From: SHLJ01 sp041618535
GTDB taxonomy: Bacteria; Bacteroidota; Bacteroidia; Flavobacteriales; Flavobacteriaceae
DNA length: 9,537 nt
NCBI GenBank assembly: GCA_041618535.1
Contig: JBFKFP010000108.1
Coordinates: 1-9,537 of the forward strand
Direction: 5' to 3'
In this document: positions 1-6,494 of the stretch, piece by piece
Layout: every line of letters starts with the position of its first letter
Numbering within the stretch: the first letter of the stretch is position 1
Program-made: the position numbers and the translations under genes
Notes under the pieces: model-generated
Told to the model about the DNA's origin: nothing
Databases searched by the model: none
The model's input: the letters and a program-made list of their open reading frames with translations, nothing else

Positions 1-32
1 ACTGAATATCAACCAAAAAGTGTACCTAAATT

Positions 33-62
33 AAAAAAATCGCCCTGAAATCAGGGCGATTT
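33..62 (-). terminator. Intrinsic terminator ending the peptide-transporter operon
   Basis: An 11-bp perfect stem (37-47 paired with 52-62, core CGCCCTG/CAGGGCG) closes a 4-base loop. Read on the minus strand, the hairpin is followed at once by a run of seven T (the A run at 33-39). It starts 26 bases past the stop codon of the second POT transporter, which is the right place and orientation to end that transcript. On the plus strand the hairpin is followed only by ATTTGCGG, so termination of plus-strand transcripts would be weaker. Confidence 0.88.
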
Positions 63-87
63 GCGGTTATTTTAACGTTTTTATCGT

Positions 88-1902
88 TTATCTGACGCCG
101 TACATCAGCTTTTTAATAACTGGTTGCATCAACAGTGAGAATAATGCAAGAATCGCTGCTATGGCCGTCAGTATCCAGAAGAAGTAACTGATCCCGTTCT
201 CATTGGCTACCCTGTCAACATTCTCACCGAAGATTCCTGCGAGTTTCATGCCAATAGCAATAGCCAGATAATACACACCGAACATAAACGCGATCATTCT
301 TGCCGGTGAAAGCTTGCTTACCAATGAAAGTGCTACAGGAGAGATACAAAGCTCACCAAGAGTATGGAAAAGATAAACCAAAATAAGCCAGATCATGCTC
401 ACAGAAGCGGTTTTAGCTCCGGGTTCGATCCCGGCGGCTCCAAATGCCACACAGGCCATGCCCAGCGCAAGCAAGAACAATCCAATCGCATACTTCATGT
501 TAGCAGACGGATTGTATTTGCTTTCCCACCATTTTGAAAACAGGGGAGCGAAAGTGATGATAAATAACGAGTTCAGAATTCCAAACCAGGAGGCCTGAAC
601 TTCTGTAAGAGGTTCTGTAGACAGGTCAATCCTCAAGAATTCCCTGAAACCGTCACCTAAAGAAATGAAACCAGCCTTATACCATTCGTTGGTTAGCATC
701 CAAAGGGTAATGATCCAAATGATCACAAAACTTATCGAAAGTACGATGTTTGAAAGCCCGTATTTTTTAAAAGTCTGCTTAAATAGAATCACCAGGACCC
801 AATTGATGATAATCAATGGGACAACACAAACCAGGGTGTTTACGATCAGGAAGGTCAGGCTGGCATTACCGGTAAGAACCCGGTTGGTATAATCCTTTGC
901 GAAAATGGTGAGGGTTCCCGGTGCCTGCTCAAAAATTGCCCAGAAAAAGATGATCAGGAATGAAAAGAAGGCTATAGCGATCATTTTATCCCGAGTTATC
1001 TTTGAGTACTTAGTTAAGCGGTATACGAGCAGGACTATAAAAATGCCCAATGCCACCAGTATAGCCAGGTCATTTCCGTTAAGACCCATGAAATCGAAGC
1101 CAAACATATCGAAACTGCCTCCTGATATCTTTGCTGCGGGAGAATTGATCAACCAAAGCAATCCGAGTGCACTTGAAATCACGATCAAGACCATTTGCCA
1201 GTTCGAGAAGGGGTTTCGTTTATCCGTATCGGCTTCCAGTTGCTTCGCTTTGGATTCACTGGTAGGTTTTTTGCCGATATCTCCGAAAATTCCCTGGGCA
1301 TACCAGAACTGAAGCAATCCGAATAACATAAATATTCCCGCCAATCCGAAACCTATGCTCCATCCTACTTTCTCACCCAGGTACCCGCATAGCAGGATAC
1401 CAAGGAATGCACCGGCATTTACGCCCATGTAAAAAATTGTATAGGCACCATCCTTCTTATGCTCGTGGTTCTTGTACATTTCTGAGATGATGGAGGTCAT
1501 ATTCGGTTTGAAGAAACCACTTCCGAAGACCAAAAAGGTCAATCCTGTGTAGATGAAGAACTGGGTTTCCAGGGCCATACAGGCATGCCCCATGGTCATC
1601 AGCAGTGCTCCTACGGCAACTGCATAGCGATAACCTATGATCTTGTCGGCAAAATATCCTCCAAGCATGGTTGAGAGGTAAACCAATCCGGTATAGGTGC
1701 CAAATAGCGCCATTGCATGTTCCCTGGGCCAGCCCCAGCCTTCATCGAGAAGAGAGGCCGTAAAGAACAAAACCAACAGTGATCGCATCCCATAATATGA
1801 AAAGCGTTCCCACATCTCGGTAAAGAATAGTACAAACAGTCCTGCCGGGTGTCCCAGGACATTCGATTTAAAAAATTGCTCTGTAGATGTCTGCTCAGCC
1901 AT
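88..1902 (-). CDS. POT/PTR2-family proton-dependent peptide transporter, long 16-helix form
   Basis: Inner-membrane proton-coupled importer of di- and tripeptides (POT family, MFS superfamily), 604 aa. Visible family marks are the ExxER proton-coupling motif on the first helix (E29, E32, R33), the PTR2-type FYMGVNAGA segment at 157-165, FEQ in the helix around 320-328, and GELCISPVALS with E517. By eye I count about 16 hydrophobic segments: 20-46, 66-82, 93-110, 115-132, 153-172, 182-200, 236-252, 277-295, 306-328, 348-373, 383-403, 436-456, 470-488, 501-520, 536-556 and 572-594. Bacterial POTs usually have 14. The surplus pair (about 348-403) and a polar loop (404-435) lie between canonical helices 7 and 8 and are absent from the neighbouring paralogue. 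The start ATG lies 10 bases after the stop of that paralogue, so the two are almost certainly co-transcribed. Substrate range cannot be read from sequence; peptide transport is the family function. Confidence 0.93.
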   Translation of the reverse strand: MAEQTSTEQFFKSNVLGHPAGLFVLFFTEMWERFSYYGMRSLLVLFFTASLLDEGWGWPREHAMALFGTYTGLVYLSTMLGGYFADKIIGYRYAVAVGALLMTMGHACMALETQFFIYTGLTFLVFGSGFFKPNMTSIISEMYKNHEHKKDGAYTIFYMGVNAGAFLGILLCGYLGEKVGWSIGFGLAGIFMLFGLLQFWYAQGIFGDIGKKPTSESKAKQLEADTDKRNPFSNWQMVLIVISSALGLLWLINSPAAKISGGSFDMFGFDFMGLNGNDLAILVALGIFIVLLVYRLTKYSKITRDKMIAIAFFSFLIIFFWAIFEQAPGTLTIFAKDYTNRVLTGNASLTFLIVNTLVCVVPLIIINWVLVILFKQTFKKYGLSNIVLSISFVIIWIITLWMLTNEWYKAGFISLGDGFREFLRIDLSTEPLTEVQASWFGILNSLFIITFAPLFSKWWESKYNPSANMKYAIGLFLLALGMACVAFGAAGIEPGAKTASVSMIWLILVYLFHTLGELCISPVALSLVSKLSPARMIAFMFGVYYLAIAIGMKLAGIFGENVDRVANENGISYFFWILTAIAAILALFSLLMQPVIKKLMYGVR

Positions 1903-1912
1903 AATCTTTTAC

Positions 1913-3487
1913 TTATGAGTTAGAACCATCAGCCAATTCGAAGCCCTCTGACTCTTCGTTAGAGGTGCCCTCACGTTCCTCAGCACCATGGGTAAGCCGT
2001 TTCAACGGTTTCAGAATTGCGATCACCAGAAGTCCGAAAATAGTACAGAAGACCGCGATTCCGGTAAAAACTGCAAATTCACCATACTCTGTAGCCGACT
2101 CTCCCAAAAGTCCGGCAACTTTATTTCCAAGACCGGTTGCCGCGAAATAGGCACCCATCATGAAGGCCATCCAGCGCTCAGGTGCCAGTTTTGTTATAAA
2201 TGAAAGTGCAACTGGAGAAGCACAAAGTTCTCCCAGGGTATGGAAAAGATAGGCAAGGACTAGCCACTGCATGCCCGATTTGGCCACTACTTCACCGGCT
2301 GCGTCATAGCCTACTTCCTTGCTGGCAATAGACATAAAGAAGAATCCCCAACCCATGATAATCACCCCGATCGCCATTTTGAACAATGATGATGATTCCT
2401 TTTTTCGGTTACGCCACCATACCCAAAAACTACCAACGATGGTTGCAAAAACGAGGATGAAAATGGCATTCACCGACTGGAACCAGCTAGCTGGCACCAT
2501 AAAGCTCCCAAACCTCAGGTCAGTTTTCTGAGCAGCATAAACATTCATAAGTCCGCCTGCCTGTTCAAAGGAGCCCCAGAAGATGATTATTATTAAAAAT
2601 GAAAGGTAAGTCACCAGGATGCGGTCTTTTTCTACTTTATTTCCATCGTTATAAACCACTATCGCTACTCCCACTGCAAAGGCCAGACCGATTATCAGAA
2701 GTCCGTAAGACCAGGAACCACCGAAGATCCATACCGCTGCACCGGTAAGTGCTGTAAATGCAAATCCTATTATGGAGTTGTTATGCTTAAAAATTGCTGA
2801 AAATAAATTATTGCTCTCCGATTTCTGGTTGTCGTCCCTCGTATCAACCACAAGGTTTCCAACATGACGCAGGTAGCGCTGGCCATACCAGTAAGTCAAC
2901 TGACCAAGAGCCATCCCTATACCTGCCAGCCCGAATCCGTAATGCCAGCCTATATTCTCTCCCACGTAGCCGACGATGAGAGCAGCGGCAGCTGCACCAA
3001 GGTTGATCCCCATATAAAAGATATAGAATCCCATATCTCGTTTGTTCTGCTCATTCCTCGGATATAATCCGCCTACCATGGTTGAGATATTTGGCTTAAG
3101 CATCCCGACACCCATCACGATCAGTATCAAGCCGGAATAAAAGGCCCACATCTGTTCAATCGCCAGCACACTGTGCCCTGCTACCAGAAGCAACCCTCCC
3201 ACGAAAACAGATTTTCTCTGGCCAAGGAGTTTGTCGGCTATGATTCCTCCGGGGATGGAGGCCACATAAACAAACATGGTGTACCAGCCGTATAAGGCAA
3301 TGGCATTATCGTTAGCCCATCCCAGGCCTGGATTGTCGGCAGCGGTTTCAGCCACAAGGTAAAGCACCAGAATGGCCCGCATTCCGTAGTAAGAAAAACG
3401 CTCCCACATTTCGGTCAGGAAAAGGATATAAAGTCCGATGGGATGCCCGAATAGGGTTTTTTGATTAGGAAAGGTTGAATTAGTCAT
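1913..3487 (-). CDS. POT/PTR2-family proton-dependent peptide transporter, 14-helix form
   Basis: Inner-membrane proton/peptide symporter of the POT family, 524 aa, close to the usual bacterial length. It carries the ExxER motif (E26, E29, R30), the PTR2-type IFYMGINLGA segment at 156-165, FEQ at 307-309, and GELCASPVALS with E420. About 14 hydrophobic segments are seen, including the usual extra pair between helices 6 and 7 (about 237-255 and 260-278). The C-terminal tail after about residue 500 is short, polar and rich in Glu and Ser. The first 200 residues resemble the downstream transporter strongly, so the pair look like diverged tandem paralogues. No convincing promoter is seen in the 34 bases upstream of the ATG, so transcription probably enters from the peptidase relic. 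That would make this the second cistron of a peptidase-transporter-transporter operon. Substrate difference from the paralogue is unknown. Confidence 0.93.
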   Translation of the reverse strand: MTNSTFPNQKTLFGHPIGLYILFLTEMWERFSYYGMRAILVLYLVAETAADNPGLGWANDNAIALYGWYTMFVYVASIPGGIIADKLLGQRKSVFVGGLLLVAGHSVLAIEQMWAFYSGLILIVMGVGMLKPNISTMVGGLYPRNEQNKRDMGFYIFYMGINLGAAAAALIVGYVGENIGWHYGFGLAGIGMALGQLTYWYGQRYLRHVGNLVVDTRDDNQKSESNNLFSAIFKHNNSIIGFAFTALTGAAVWIFGGSWSYGLLIIGLAFAVGVAIVVYNDGNKVEKDRILVTYLSFLIIIIFWGSFEQAGGLMNVYAAQKTDLRFGSFMVPASWFQSVNAIFILVFATIVGSFWVWWRNRKKESSSLFKMAIGVIIMGWGFFFMSIASKEVGYDAAGEVVAKSGMQWLVLAYLFHTLGELCASPVALSFITKLAPERWMAFMMGAYFAATGLGNKVAGLLGESATEYGEFAVFTGIAVFCTIFGLLVIAILKPLKRLTHGAEEREGTSNEESEGFELADGSNS

Positions 3488-3521
3488 CGATTATATATTA
3501 GTTAGTTTTAAGTTCTTATCC

Positions 3522-4070
3522 TCAGACATTCATCTTCTTAATTTCGGACGATCTCTCAATTCTATCCCACATCCCTCTGTCATTAGAATTTGTCATTTTC
3601 CTGTAATGATGAAGTCTTGTTTTATCGCTACAAATACCGTGATTTCGAAAGGGGCCTGTAATCCATTCAAACTGTTTGTCGGCCTGTATCAGAGCCTCTG
3701 CCATTCTCATGGTATTCTGAACATGCATATCATCATCTCCGGTACCATATATCAGCAAGAAATCTCCTTTTAACTTTTCAAGGTGGTTTTCGGGAGAGTT
3801 ATAATCATATCCTCCCTGATTTTCCTGAAGGGTCATCAAAAAGGGGTCTTTACAGATCATTTCATAAACATCAGAAGAAATTGCACCACAGGTATGGTCA
3901 AAATTTAAGGCTGAAGATTGTTTGACGTAATTCATCGAATGAAGCACGTCTATTCGCTCTGTCCCGGAGGTTCTGTTCAAAATATCTTGTAAGGTGATCT
4001 GCTTTTGCTGAGCGGGAGAATAAAGGCCGATAAAGAGCAACAATACAGCCAGATAGCGAAAGTGAAGCAT
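3522..4070 (-). pseudogene. Internally deleted dipeptidyl peptidase IV (S9B) remnant
   Basis: An open frame of 182 codons from the ATG at 4070; an in-frame TTG at 4091 would add seven residues. It opens with a signal peptide (MLHFRYLAVLLLFIGLYSPA, then QQ) and about 45 residues resembling the start of bacterial exported DPP IV proteins (ITLQDI, TERIDVLHSMN). It then jumps directly into the far C-terminus of the same family: QENQGGYDYNSP at 82-93, LLIYGTGDDDMHVQN with the charge-relay Asp at D112, and RNHGI with the catalytic His at H144. Family members run to about 700 residues or more. The beta-propeller and the GWSYGG nucleophile segment are missing, so peptidase activity is not possible by the known mechanism. 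Other normally conserved positions are changed, such as Asn after the DD pair (here D114) and the YPD segment before the His. The last 20 residues do not resemble the family. The frame is unbroken across the join, so a residual protein may be made. Peptide transporters follow directly, as expected for the intact gene. Confidence 0.85.
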
Positions 4071-4111
4071 CAAGATTGATTTTTTGATCAAAATATTGTC
4101 AAGTTTAATAA

Positions 4112-4119
4112 AAAATATA
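4112..4119 (-). promoter_or_regulatory. Possible -7 element for the peptidase-relic/POT operon
   Basis: Minus-strand TATATTTT matches the Bacteroidota consensus TAnnTTTG at all positions but the last. It would place transcription start roughly 35 bases before the ATG at 4070. No clear TTG is seen at the -33 position and the stretch is AT-rich, so chance resemblance is likely enough to keep this weak. It is listed because it is the best candidate for driving the whole minus-strand unit. Confidence 0.25.
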
Positions 4120-4128
4120 CAGATTGCC

Positions 4129-4146
4129 TTAACTATTAACAGTTAA
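4129..4146. repeat. Inverted repeat TTAACT-N6-AGTTAA in the divergent spacer
   Basis: Two perfect 6-bp arms (4129-4134 and 4141-4146) flank a 6-base centre. The repeat lies between the two divergent transcription units, about 10 bases upstream of the possible minus-strand -7 element and about 45 bases upstream of the plus-strand one. The position and the dyad would suit an operator, but the arms are short and AT-rich, and no regulator is encoded nearby. Confidence 0.3.
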
Positions 4147-4191
4147 ATCGTCAATATCCACGCCACATAGACCAATTTCTTAACTTAATAG

Positions 4192-4199
4192 TATCTTTG
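4192..4199 (+). promoter_or_regulatory. Bacteroidota-type -7 promoter element for the HMG-CoA reductase operon
   Basis: TATCTTTG matches the Bacteroidota -7 consensus TAnnTTTG exactly and sits 20 bases before the reductase ATG, giving a very short leader. That leader ends in AAGAAAAAAAAC, an A-rich stretch of the kind Bacteroidota use in place of a Shine-Dalgarno sequence, which also supports the chosen start codon. No clear TTG is present at the usual -33 spacing, so the upstream half of the promoter is unconvincing. Confidence 0.55.
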
Positions 4200-4219
4200 T
4201 ACTTCTCAAGAAAAAAAAC

Positions 4220-5536
4220 ATGCCAAATCCCGTTTCCGGATTCTCAAGGTTCAGCAAGGACGAAAAGATAGAATGGATCATAAAAAACTATTTCCATGAC
4301 AGGGAATACGTTCGTGACCTTATCGTTCAGTATTGGAATTCTGATGCCCGGTTACAGCAGCTACATGACGAGTTCATAGAAAACACCATTACGAATTACT
4401 ACCTGCCCTTCGGGGTGGCGCCAAATTTCCTGATCAATAACAAGATCTATACCATCCCCATGGCGATCGAGGAGAGTTCAGTGGTGGCCGCAGCCAGCAA
4501 AGCTGCTAAATTCTGGCTGGACCGGGGTGGATTTAAAGCACGGGTGATCTCGACAAAAAAAATTGGCCAGGTCCATTTCCTTTTTGAAGGGGACAAGGAA
4601 TCCCTTAAAAGATTTTTTAAAAATATAAAGCAGACCTTTATCGAGGATTGCCGTCACCTAACCGCCAACATGAACAAGCGCGGCGGAGGAATAGACGACA
4701 TCAAATTGGTGGATAAAACTTCAGAAATGGCTCATTACTACCAATTACATGCCACTTTCGAAACTCTTGATGCAATGGGTGCGAATTTCATCAATTCCTG
4801 CCTGGAGCAATTCGCCAAAACTTTGGAACGGGAAGTAGGGAATAATGACGATCTCGATTATGAGGACAGGCGGGTACAGATTATCATGAGCATCCTGTCA
4901 AACTATGTTCCGGAATGCCTTGTAAAAGCTGAGGTGAGCTGCCCAGTAGAAGAGCTGGGCGATCACGATGGAATACCGGCCAAGGAGTTCGCAGATAAAT
5001 TTTTACAAGCGGTCAGAATTGCGGAGATCGAACCCTACAGGGCTGTAACCCATAATAAAGGCATCATGAATGGAATTGACGCGGTGGTGCTGGCAACAGG
5101 AAATGATTTTAGGGCCATAGAGGCCGGAGCTCATGCTTATGCAGCCAAAGATGGTCAATACAGCAGCCTGACCCATGCTACGGTCAAGAATGGTCAATTC
5201 ATGTTATGGATGGAAATACCCCTGGCCCTGGGCACGGTGGGCGGATTAACACGTTTGCATCCATTGGTCAGATTTGCACTGGATCTGTTGGGCCAGCCAA
5301 CAGCCCAGGAACTTATGAAAATAGTGGCTGTAGCCGGGCTGGCTCAGAATTATGCTGCTGTTAGTTCTCTTATCACGACCGGAATTCAACGCGGACATAT
5401 GAAAATGCACTTGCTTAATATTCTTAATGAATTCAAGGCTTCAGAGGATGAAAAAGCCCGGTTAGTTGAATATTTTAAGACAAATGTTGTCACTCATGGA
5501 TCAGTGGCAGAGGCACTAGAAAAACTCAGGGATTAG
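4220..5536 (+). CDS. mvaA: Class II hydroxymethylglutaryl-CoA reductase
   Basis: Cytosolic enzyme interconverting HMG-CoA and mevalonate with a nicotinamide cofactor, 438 aa, a normal class II length. Class II marks are clear: PMAIEESSVVAAAS with the catalytic Glu at E84/E85, DAMGANFINS at 184-193 in the dinucleotide-binding part, THNKGIMNGIDAV with catalytic Lys K280, ATGNDFRAIEAGAHAYA with catalytic Asp D296, GTVGGLTRLHP at 338-348, and RGHMKMH with catalytic His H392. All four catalytic residues are therefore present. Proteins of this kind are often labelled degradative because of the Pseudomonas mevalonii enzyme. A GHMP kinase five bases downstream argues instead for the biosynthetic direction (mevalonate pathway to isoprenoids), which is inference. 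NADH versus NADPH preference cannot be told by eye. An exact -7 element lies just upstream and there is no sign of damage. Confidence 0.95.
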   Translation: MPNPVSGFSRFSKDEKIEWIIKNYFHDREYVRDLIVQYWNSDARLQQLHDEFIENTITNYYLPFGVAPNFLINNKIYTIPMAIEESSVVAAASKAAKFWLDRGGFKARVISTKKIGQVHFLFEGDKESLKRFFKNIKQTFIEDCRHLTANMNKRGGGIDDIKLVDKTSEMAHYYQLHATFETLDAMGANFINSCLEQFAKTLEREVGNNDDLDYEDRRVQIIMSILSNYVPECLVKAEVSCPVEELGDHDGIPAKEFADKFLQAVRIAEIEPYRAVTHNKGIMNGIDAVVLATGNDFRAIEAGAHAYAAKDGQYSSLTHATVKNGQFMLWMEIPLALGTVGGLTRLHPLVRFALDLLGQPTAQELMKIVAVAGLAQNYAAVSSLITTGIQRGHMKMHLLNILNEFKASEDEKARLVEYFKTNVVTHGSVAEALEKLRD

Positions 5537-5541
5537 ATAGA

Positions 5542-6450
5542 ATGAAATCCTTTTACAGTCACGGCAAATTAATGATAAGCGGTGAATACCTGGTATTGGA
5601 CGGTGCCAAGGCACTTGCTGTTCCCTGCCGTTACGGACAGTATCTGACAATTAAACCCACCACCGATAACTTTCTTCTCTGGACCAGCCTTGATGAACAG
5701 GGCTTGCCCTGGTACCGCGTTAAACTGGAAAAGAAAGATGGTGTTTGGATCTCTGATAAAGATGATGAACTGACCAAACGATTGGTCCGTGCCCTGATAG
5801 CCGCACAGGAACTGAACAGCGGATTCCTGGCAGAAAACATCGGCTTTGAGGTACAATCGAAGTTGGAGTTCAACCGGGATTGGGGCCTCGGAAGTTCCTC
5901 CACACTTCTGAACAATCTCGCGTTATGGGCCGAGGTGAACGCCTTTGAATTGTCTGAAAGAACTTTCGGTGGAAGCGGATATGACATTGCCTGTGCTAAA
6001 GCTGACCACCCGATCTTCTTTGAACGCATCGGAAATTTCCCGAGGATAGAGAGAGCACCATTTAACCCGGTTTTTAAATCGAAGCTGTCCTTCCTACATC
6101 TGAACACAAAGCAGGACAGCAGGGATGCGATTGGAGAGTTTCGTAAGAAAGACCCTGTTACGGAACAACAGATCAGGCAAATTTCAAGGATAAGTGAATC
6201 TATGGCCGGGTGCAAATCCTTTCACAAATTCAGGGAACTCATGGATGAACACGAGCATTTGATCTCTGGAATATTGAATGCCCTTCCGGTTAAGGACCGG
6301 TTGTTCAGGGATTTTGAAGGTTCGATAAAAAGCCTCGGAGCCTGGGGCGGAGATTTCGTTATGATCGCAACTGATACCGATCCGGGGCCATATTTCATGG
6401 AAAAAGGTTACAGAACTTTGCTCTCTTATGAAGATTTGATATTGCCATAA
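5542..6450 (+). CDS. GYDIA-family GHMP kinase, probable mevalonate-pathway kinase
   Basis: A 302-aa small-molecule kinase of the GHMP superfamily (galactokinase, homoserine kinase, mevalonate and phosphomevalonate kinases). The N-terminal GHMP motif is GKLMISGEYLVLDGAKALAVP-like (residues 8-28), the ATP-loop motif is DWGLGSSSTL at 113-122, and a glycine-containing C-terminal motif is GAWGGDFVMI at 266-275. The name-giving GYDIA lies at 146-150; its Asp148 is placed like the catalytic Asp of mevalonate kinase, which is inference. The start ATG is 5 bases after the reductase stop, so the two genes are one operon and probably translationally coupled. That association makes a mevalonate or phosphomevalonate kinase role the best guess. 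I know of no firm biochemical assignment for the family, so the substrate is left open. The TAA stop runs into the A-tract of the convergent terminator. Confidence 0.9.
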   Translation: MKSFYSHGKLMISGEYLVLDGAKALAVPCRYGQYLTIKPTTDNFLLWTSLDEQGLPWYRVKLEKKDGVWISDKDDELTKRLVRALIAAQELNSGFLAENIGFEVQSKLEFNRDWGLGSSSTLLNNLALWAEVNAFELSERTFGGSGYDIACAKADHPIFFERIGNFPRIERAPFNPVFKSKLSFLHLNTKQDSRDAIGEFRKKDPVTEQQIRQISRISESMAGCKSFHKFRELMDEHEHLISGILNALPVKDRLFRDFEGSIKSLGAWGGDFVMIATDTDPGPYFMEKGYRTLLSYEDLILP

Positions 6451-6474
6451 AAAAACCCCGGCCTAGGCCAGGGT
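6449..6474 (-). terminator. Intrinsic terminator of the foldase gene in a convergent gap
   Basis: On the minus strand the hairpin CCC-T-GGCCTAGGCC-G-GGG has GGCC arms and CCC/GGG arms separated by one mismatch, and is followed directly by seven T (the A run at 6449-6455). It lies about 20 bases past the foldase stop codon. Its T-tract overlaps the last two bases of the kinase stop codon. On the plus strand the hairpin is followed by TATATAAAATCATC, a poor U-tract, so it should act mainly on the minus-strand transcript. Confidence 0.8.
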
Positions 6475-6494
6475 ATATAAAATCATCTTTTCTG

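Noticed and set aside
905..1312. 135-codon plus-strand open frame inside the long POT gene
   Set aside because: It is a mirror frame of a transmembrane gene; the translation shows no domain and it overlaps conserved POT helices on the other strand.
5631..6215. 194-codon open frame antisense to the GYDIA kinase
   Set aside because: It lies wholly inside a well-supported gene, its translation has no recognisable motif and is rich in Ser, Leu and Arg as expected of a shadow frame, and there is no start context.
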